A stretch of DNA of 64,000 nt. Source: Sutcliffiella horikoshii (GTDB lineage Bacteria > Bacillota > Bacilli > Bacillales > Bacillaceae_I). Position 1 is the first letter of the stretch. Each line of letters begins with the position of its first letter. The stretch is from contig NZ_CP082918.1 of assembly GCF_019931755.1 (NCBI RefSeq), forward strand, positions 2,894,001 through 2,958,000, read 5' to 3'. The translations under genes were made by a program, and so were the position numbers. Of this stretch, positions 58,935 through 64,000 are shown in pieces. The notes beneath the pieces were generated by a model. The model did not search any database. It was given only the letters and a program-made list of their open reading frames with translations, and had not been told where the DNA came from.

Positions 58935-60074
58935 TTATCCGTTGTCCTGACTTGTGATATGTTCATTTTTATCAATGTTGTGCTCTTCCAACGTTTCATT
59001 GAACAACACTTCGCCATCTGGTGTTGCCAAGAAATAGTAATACTCGGTTTCTGCAGGATTCAATGCGGCTTGAATGGATGTAAGACCGGCATTGGCGATA
59101 GGACCCGGTGGCAGACCTTGGTTCTTATACGTATTGTAAGGTGAATCCACTTCAAGATCTTCATATAATGTTCGATCTTTATGTTCACCTAGCGCATATA
59201 ACACAGTCGGATCGGTCTGAAGCGGCATTCCTACGTCAAGACGGTTATAGAAAACACTTGAAATGTAATCACGGTCTGTTTGCATGGTTGCTTCCGCTTC
59301 TATCAAACTTGCCATCGTCAGCAATTGATGTGGAGTTAAATCCATATTACCCATGCCTATTCTTACTTCGTCATCCTGAAGAATCTCATCCGTCTTTTGA
59401 AGCATGGTATCAATAACTTCTTCTGCCGTTGGATTTTCCACATAGAAAGGATAGGTAGCAGGGAACAAGTAACCCTCTAAAGCATACTTTACATCTTCTT
59501 CAAACATTTCATCTGTGATAACATTCGGATATTTCTCCCTCATTTTTTCGAGGAATTTTTTGTCATTTGCTGTTTCTAGAAACTCCTTTTCTGAAAGGTC
59601 CATTCTATTTTCCAGAATTACAGCAATTTGTTCCAATTGACGACCTTCTGGAATGGTAATTTGGAAAAGTGCCTCTTGTTGCACTTTCCCCTCTTTTAAG
59701 TGACCAATTATCTCGTCAAGGTTCATAGAAGGACTTAGCTCGTATTCCCCAGCCATAAATCCTGATTCGTTCTTAAACTTTGCGTAATAACGAAATATTT
59801 TCCCATTATTAATGATGCCATTTTCCTCTAAAATACGACCGATGGATGTCGGGGATGATCCTATAGGAATATCTACTTTTTCTGTTTTGGTATCTTCTTC
59901 ATTTACAGGCTGCAATGCATTTTTTATATAAAAATAACCGCCGCCAATAACTCCAGTCAGGGCTAGCATGAGTATGACAAATACTGTAAAGACAATGCGG
60001 CGCACAATCTTTGCTTCAAAATGTTTTTCTTTCAATTTTTCTTGAATATAGTCTTTGTTATTTTTTTCAGACAA
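58935..60074 (-). CDS. mltG: Endolytic murein transglycosylase MltG
   Basis: 379 residues. Cytoplasmic charged start, one membrane segment (about 28-50), LysM-like part, and the YceG catalytic domain with Glu in MASLIEAEA and the motifs LQTDPTVLYALG and SPYNTYKNQGLPPGPI. It cuts nascent glycan strands at the membrane. TTG 60074 follows GAGGGGG. Confidence 0.95.
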   Translation of the reverse strand: MSEKNNKDYIQEKLKEKHFEAKIVRRIVFTVFVILMLALTGVIGGGYFYIKNALQPVNEEDTKTEKVDIPIGSSPTSIGRILEENGIINNGKIFRYYAKFKNESGFMAGEYELSPSMNLDEIIGHLKEGKVQQEALFQITIPEGRQLEQIAVILENRMDLSEKEFLETANDKKFLEKMREKYPNVITDEMFEEDVKYALEGYLFPATYPFYVENPTAEEVIDTMLQKTDEILQDDEVRIGMGNMDLTPHQLLTMASLIEAEATMQTDRDYISSVFYNRLDVGMPLQTDPTVLYALGEHKDRTLYEDLEVDSPYNTYKNQGLPPGPIANAGLTSIQAALNPAETEYYYFLATPDGEVLFNETLEEHNIDKNEHITSQDNG

Positions 60075-60102
60075 AAAAATACCCCCTCTCGTACAACTAA
60101 CA

Positions 60103-60108
60103 ATTATA
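60103..60108 (-). promoter_or_regulatory. -10 box of mltG promoter
   Basis: Minus-strand TATAAT at 60108-60103, 29 bp upstream of the start. TTGTCA lies 20 bp further up, longer than ideal. Confidence 0.45.
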
Positions 60109-60262
60109 CAACAAATTCATTATTTTTTTGACAAAAAACATGTATTTTCTCTTTTCCGACACATTCCCACATCATATTTTACCATTTTTTTCGCAATAAT
60201 CATTACTTTTTTCCTAAATATTTTGAATTTATTAGGGTGATTGGCATACAGTCATTTAGTAG

Positions 60263-60300
60263 TTTTACCATTTTCATTCAGAATAAAGGGTATGGTAAAA
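60263..60300 (+). promoter_or_regulatory. Inverted repeat at the nsrR promoter
   Basis: TTTTACCAT (60263-60271) and ATGGTAAAA (60292-60300), perfect 9-bp arms with 20 bp between, spanning the likely -35 to -10 region (TAAAAT at 60296). A third TTTTACCAT lies at 60177-60185. Candidate autoregulatory operator. Confidence 0.5.
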
Positions 60301-60318
60301 TAAAATTGGAGGTAGATT

Positions 60319-60795
60319 ATGAAACTTACACTATACACTGACTACTCATTACGAGTTCTACTATATTTAGCAAGTGCACCTGAGAACAACAAACTAATTC
60401 AAATAAAAGAAATAGCCGAAGCTTATGATATTTCTAAAAATCATCTTATGAAGGTTACCTTTCATCTTGGAAAGTTAGGGTATGTGGAGACAATTCGCGG
60501 CCGTAATGGGGGTTTGATGTTAGCCAAAGAACCCAAGGAAGTGAATATTGGCGAATTGGTACGGCAAACGGAGGAAGATTTTCATATTGTTGAGTGTTTT
60601 CAAGATCATGCATCTTGTGTCATATCACCACACTGCAAGTTAAAAGGGGTATTATATCAAGCGACACAAGCGTTTATTTCCGTATTGGATCAATATACCT
60701 TAGCCGATTTGATTATTAATAAAGAGCAATTGACCACTCTATTGTTTACAGATGTAAAAAGCGTGGACAAAAATAAAGAGAGCAAGCAGGAGTAA
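60319..60795 (+). CDS. nsrR: Rrf2-family iron-sulfur regulator, NsrR type
   Basis: 158 residues. Winged helix (DYSLRVLLYLA ... ISKNHLMKVTFHLGKLGYVETIRGRNGG) and Cys93, Cys100, Cys106 plus Asp8, the set of ligands described for the [4Fe-4S] cluster of NsrR. NsrR senses nitric oxide. GGAGG precedes ATG 60319. It is a single gene with its own terminator, placed between mltG and yrzB where B. subtilis has no such gene; a general Rrf2 regulator is the alternative. Confidence 0.87.
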   Translation: MKLTLYTDYSLRVLLYLASAPENNKLIQIKEIAEAYDISKNHLMKVTFHLGKLGYVETIRGRNGGLMLAKEPKEVNIGELVRQTEEDFHIVECFQDHASCVISPHCKLKGVLYQATQAFISVLDQYTLADLIINKEQLTTLLFTDVKSVDKNKESKQE

Positions 60796-60814
60796 CCTGT
60801 TTGCTCTCTTTTTT
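60776..60814. terminator. Terminator of nsrR and yrzB
   Basis: GAGAGCAAGCAGG / CCTGTTTGCTCTC stem with six-T run, the nsrR stop codon in its loop; convergent genes. Confidence 0.85.
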
Positions 60815-60815
60815 C

Positions 60816-61100
60816 TTACTCTTCTTCTTCAGCCAAGAAAGTGTTTAACATTTCTTCAATCATGTCCCACTCTTCATCCGTTTCAACCGGTTGAAGGTCG
60901 CCACCTTGTTCTGATTCGCTAGGGACGAAGCTTGATGCATGGATTTCGATGTCATCCTGGTCATCATTTTCAGCTCCTACCGGGTAATAAAGTACATAGG
61001 ACTTTCCAAATTCCTCAGAATCAAATGTGAAAAGCACCTCACATAATTGCTCATTCCCGTTTTCGTCTACTACTGTAATATTTTGTTCTCCGTGTTCCAT
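60816..61100 (-). CDS. yrzB: DUF1292 family protein YrzB
   Basis: 94 residues, acidic, [21 protein letters not shown] with [16 protein letters not shown]. Conserved in the alaS-ireB-ruvX-yrzB cluster of Firmicutes; function unknown. ATG 61100 follows GAGGTG; GTG 61109 overlaps it. Confidence 0.92.
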   Translation of the reverse strand: MEHGEQNITVVDENGNEQLCEVLFTFDSEEFGKSYVLYYPVGAENDDQDDIEIHASSFVPSESEQGGDLQPVETDEEWDMIEEMLNTFLAEEEE

Positions 61101-61116
61101 TATGCTCACCTCTAAT

Positions 61117-61533
61117 TTATTGTTGGCTGTCTAGATATCCTTGTAAAATGACAACGGCAGCCATCTTGTCTATTACTTGCTTTCTTTTTTTTCTACTTAC
61201 GTCAGCAGAAAGCAGAATTCTTTCTGCTGCTACAGTAGATAGCCTTTCATCCCAATAGATGACCGGCAGTCCCGTTTTGGCAGTCAGCATGTCACCATAA
61301 TGCTTGCTGGCTTCGCCGCGGGGACCGATGGAACCGTTCATATTCTTAGGGAAGCCAATGACGACTTTTTCAGGCTTATATTCAGCGATGATCTGCTTCA
61401 ATCGCTTGAAACCTAAATTTTTTATTGCTTCATCAATTTTTATCGTTTCCAACCCTTGTGCTGTCCATCCCATTTCATCACTGATGGCAACACCGACTGT
61501 TTTGGAACCGACGTCTAAGCCCAAAATGCGCAT
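61117..61533 (-). CDS. ruvX: Pre-16S rRNA / Holliday junction nuclease YqgF
   Basis: 138 residues of the RNase H-like YqgF fold: [31 protein letters not shown], and [12 protein letters not shown] with the catalytic acids. Acts in 16S rRNA 5' end maturation and is also annotated as RuvX resolvase. 3 bp after ireB. Confidence 0.96.
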   Translation of the reverse strand: MRILGLDVGSKTVGVAISDEMGWTAQGLETIKIDEAIKNLGFKRLKQIIAEYKPEKVVIGFPKNMNGSIGPRGEASKHYGDMLTAKTGLPVIYWDERLSTVAAERILLSADVSRKKRKQVIDKMAAVVILQGYLDSQQ

Positions 61534-61536
61534 GTA

Positions 61537-61803
61537 CTACTCCTTGCGGTGCTGTTCTAGGTAAGACTTCACTAATTCTTCAATTAGCTCGTCTCTTTCA
61601 ATTTTCCGAATAAGCGTTCTTGCTTCTTTATGACGCGGAATGTATGCTGGGTCTCCAGATAGCAGATAACCGACAATCTGGTTGATAGGGTTGTACCCCT
61701 TTTCCTGCAACGCCTCATAAACTGTTATTAATACGTCATCCACATTAGCTTCCATTGCATCTTCCGGAAAGTTAAACTTCATTGTTTTGTCAAAGGAGCT
61801 CAT
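61537..61803 (-). CDS. ireB: IreB family regulatory phosphoprotein
   Basis: 88 residues, [23 protein letters not shown] ... [21 protein letters not shown]. IreB is a substrate of the PASTA kinase IreK in enterococci; the B. subtilis member is YrzL. ATG 61803 lies eight bases after GAGAGG. Between alaS and ruvX in the conserved cluster. Confidence 0.93.
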   Translation of the reverse strand: MSSFDKTMKFNFPEDAMEANVDDVLITVYEALQEKGYNPINQIVGYLLSGDPAYIPRHKEARTLIRKIERDELIEELVKSYLEQHRKE

Positions 61804-61885
61804 CATTTGCACCTCTCTCTTAGACTTCTTTTTTTCTATCTGCTTGTCAATTGTTACCTTTATTGTACACCAAATGTCGGCAATG

Positions 61886-64000
61886 TTAAACGGATTTTAT
61901 CCAATCTTCAACAGATTCTAATGCAGAATCGACTTGTTCCGGGTTTTTTCCGCCTGCTTGTGCCATATCTGGACGACCTCCACCGCCGCCGCCGCAACGT
62001 GTAGCCACTTCTTTTACAACCTTGCCGGCATGGTAACCTTTTTCAATAAGATCTTTTGTTACCCCTGCAGAAATATTCACTTTACCATCTTGAACGCTTG
62101 CAAGTACTATGATACCAGAACCTAGCTTATTTTTTAAATCATCCACCATTGTACGCAGGTTATTCATGTCTGTACCTGCTACCTTGCTCACAAGCATCGT
62201 TACGCCATTAACGTCTTTTGCTTTAGAAGAAAGGTTGGATGCTTCAATGTTTCCAAGCTTTGAAGCCAAGGATTGGTTCTCTCTTTGTAGTTCTTTCATA
62301 TCTGATAAAAGAACATCGATTCTTGTTCCAACTTCCTGTGGTTTCGTTTTAAGCTTTGCCGCTGCATCTTTTAACAATTGAACTTGATCATTCAATAGAC
62401 GGTAAGCCCCTTCGCCTGTAACAGCTTCCATACGGCGTGTTCCTGCTCCGATTCCAGACTCAGAAACGATCTTGAATAAACCGATTTCAGATGTATTAGG
62501 AACATGACAACCACCGCAAAGCTCAAGGCTGTATTCTCCAACTTGGACAACACGAACGATATCTCCGTACTTTTCGCCAAACAATGCCATTGCACCCATT
62601 GCTTTTGCTTCTGAGATAGATTTGTTTTCAATGACAACATTGATGCTTGCCCATATCTTTTCATTAACAATCGCTTCAATCTTCTCGATTTCCTCTTGTG
62701 TCACTTGGCCAAAATGAGAGAAGTCAAATCGTAGACGATCAGCCGTCACTTGAGATCCAGCTTGGTTTACATGAGTGCCTAGCACGTCTTTCAATGCTTG
62801 GTGCAGAATGTGTGTAGCTGTGTGGTTTTTAATGATCTGTGCACGGTTTTTCGCGTGCACTTCTGCTTTAACGGTCTGTTCTCTATTTAACACGCCTTCT
62901 TCCACTACAATAGTATGAAGGTTTTGGCCGTTTGGAGCTTTTTGAACATCCTTTACAAATCCTCTGCCTGATTCGGTTACGATGTATCCGTGGTCAGCAA
63001 TCTGACCTCCGCTTTCCGCGTAAAAAGGTGTCTCTGCCAAAATTACTTGAACCTCATCACCTGTAACAGCTGAATCTGCCAGCTCGCCATTTTTAACAAT
63101 GACAGATAAAGTCGTTTCTGCTGCAAGCTGGTCATATCCGACGAAACTGCTCTCTGTACGGATTTCACCAAGCACACCTGATTGAACTTGCATGGAATTG
63201 GAATCTTGACGCGCGGAACGAGCACGGTCACGTTGCATTTCCATTTCCTTTTCGAAACCAGCGTGATCAAGCTCCATACCCTGTTCTTCCACATATTCCT
63301 CCGTCAGTTCAACAGGGAAACCATACGTATCATACAGTCGGAATGCATCTGCTCCGGAAACTACTGTACTTCCATCCTCTTTAGCTTTTGCAATGACAGT
63401 GGAAAGGATCGCCAAACCGTCATTCAGTGTTTCATGGAAACGCTCTTCTTCGGTTTTCACTACTCGTTGGATGAAGTCTTGTTTTTCCTTTACCTCTGGG
63501 TAGAAATCGACCATGATTTCTGCTACAACCGGCACAAGTTCAAACATGAACGGACGGTTAATGCCAAGTTGTTTAGCGTAACGAACAGCTCTTCTTAAAA
63601 GTCTGCGAAGTACATAACCACGACCTTCATTAGAAGGCAGAGCACCATCCCCGACTGCAAATGTCACCGTACGGATATGGTCGGCGATTACTTTAAATGC
63701 CGTATCTTTTTCTACGTTTGTGCGGTATTTTTCACCAGACACATTTTCAGTCGCTTCGATGATCGGAATGAAAAGGTCTGTATCAAAGTTCGTCGGTACA
63801 TCCTGAATAACGGAAACCATACGTTCAAGGCCCATACCTGTATCAATGTTTTTCTTAGGAAGCGGTGTGTAAGTATGATCTGGGTTATGGTTAAACTCAG
63901 AAAATACAAGGTTCCAAATTTCAAGGTAGCGTTCGTTCTCTCCACCTGGATACAGTTCTGGGTCATTCAGGTCGTTGCCATAGCTTTCACCACGGTCATA
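61886..64000 (-). CDS. alaS: Alanine-tRNA ligase, N-terminus outside window
   Basis: The C-terminal 704 residues are present; the frame is open to the right edge (first visible residues [20 protein letters not shown]), so about 170-180 N-terminal residues are missing. Seen are the end of the catalytic domain, the editing domain with [12 protein letters not shown] and LCGGCHVP zinc/editing motifs, a coiled-coil, and the DHHA1 C-terminal domain with a run of Gly ([16 protein letters not shown]). Charges tRNA-Ala. Upstream of ireB-ruvX-yrzB. Confidence 0.97.
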   Translation of the reverse strand, partial: YDRGESYGNDLNDPELYPGGENERYLEIWNLVFSEFNHNPDHTYTPLPKKNIDTGMGLERMVSVIQDVPTNFDTDLFIPIIEATENVSGEKYRTNVEKDTAFKVIADHIRTVTFAVGDGALPSNEGRGYVLRRLLRRAVRYAKQLGINRPFMFELVPVVAEIMVDFYPEVKEKQDFIQRVVKTEEERFHETLNDGLAILSTVIAKAKEDGSTVVSGADAFRLYDTYGFPVELTEEYVEEQGMELDHAGFEKEMEMQRDRARSARQDSNSMQVQSGVLGEIRTESSFVGYDQLAAETTLSVIVKNGELADSAVTGDEVQVILAETPFYAESGGQIADHGYIVTESGRGFVKDVQKAPNGQNLHTIVVEEGVLNREQTVKAEVHAKNRAQIIKNHTATHILHQALKDVLGTHVNQAGSQVTADRLRFDFSHFGQVTQEEIEKIEAIVNEKIWASINVVIENKSISEAKAMGAMALFGEKYGDIVRVVQVGEYSLELCGGCHVPNTSEIGLFKIVSESGIGAGTRRMEAVTGEGAYRLLNDQVQLLKDAAAKLKTKPQEVGTRIDVLLSDMKELQRENQSLASKLGNIEASNLSSKAKDVNGVTMLVSKVAGTDMNNLRTMVDDLKNKLGSGIIVLASVQDGKVNISAGVTKDLIEKGYHAGKVVKEVATRCGGGGGGRPDMAQAGGKNPEQVDSALESVEDWIKSV

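Overview
The window is a stretch of chromosome from an endospore-forming, low-GC Gram-positive bacterium of the family Bacillaceae. It carries spoIIP, gpr, sigK and sda for sporulation, comEA/EB/EC/ER for DNA uptake, a CIRCE-controlled hrcA-grpE-dnaK-dnaJ operon, and long runs of gene order that match Bacillus subtilis (yqfB-floA-nfeD-yqeY-rpsU-yqeW-mtaB-rsmE-prmA-dnaJ ... lepA-yqxA-spoIIP-gpr-rpsT-holA-yqzM-comE ... yqeM-yqeG-sda; then yrhC-mccB-mccA-mtnN-yrrT-yrzA-yrrS-pbpI-greA-udk-trhP2-trhP1-trmR-mltG-yrzB-ruvX-ireB-alaS). I cannot fix the species. Most genes are on the minus strand.

Layout. 1-5.3 kb: stress-membrane operon (nfeD, floA) behind a sigma-W type promoter, then yqeY, rpsU, a flavin reductase and a Na/Pi-type transporter. 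5.4-5.8 kb: a degenerate 52-bp tandem array. 5.8-8 kb: deoC with its own palindromic operator, mtaB. 8-18 kb: the heat-shock operon with rsmE and prmA, then hemW and lepA. 18-27.9 kb: sporulation (spoIIP, gpr), rpsT, holA and the comE locus. 27.9-29.8 kb: a complete group II intron placed straight after the terminator of the next operon. 29.8-34.9 kb: ribosome-assembly, NAD and shikimate genes (yqeM to yqeG). 35 kb: DnaA boxes and the checkpoint gene sda. 35.7-39.7 kb: psd, pepF, a small Gly/Tyr protein, an uninterrupted sigK.

39.8-41.8 kb is an AT-rich accessory island and the most interesting part. It holds a PlcR-like (RRNPP family) regulator and two secreted peptide precursors transcribed away from it. 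One precursor ends in a single NELPSIH. The other carries seven tandem ELPPIHM/ELPSIHQ cassettes behind a signal peptide. I read this as a PlcR-PapR-like quorum-sensing system with a multicopy pheromone precursor.

41.8-45.3 kb: an osmoprotectant ABC transporter behind a sigma-B like promoter, and a secreted nuclease lipoprotein. 45.4-51.8 kb: M32 carboxypeptidase and the methionine-to-cysteine operon (yrrT, mtnN, mccA, mccB). 52-61 kb: cell-wall genes (pbpI, mltG), greA, udk, the tRNA mo5U34 genes (trmR, trhP1, trhP2) and an NsrR-type regulator. 61-64 kb: yrzB, ruvX, ireB and alaS, cut by the right edge.

Non-coding structure is rich: four copies of a ~125-bp palindromic intergenic element, two GGGGGTCAGACCCCC palindromes, and intrinsic terminators after most operons. 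I saw no rRNA, tRNA, CRISPR array or insertion sequence.
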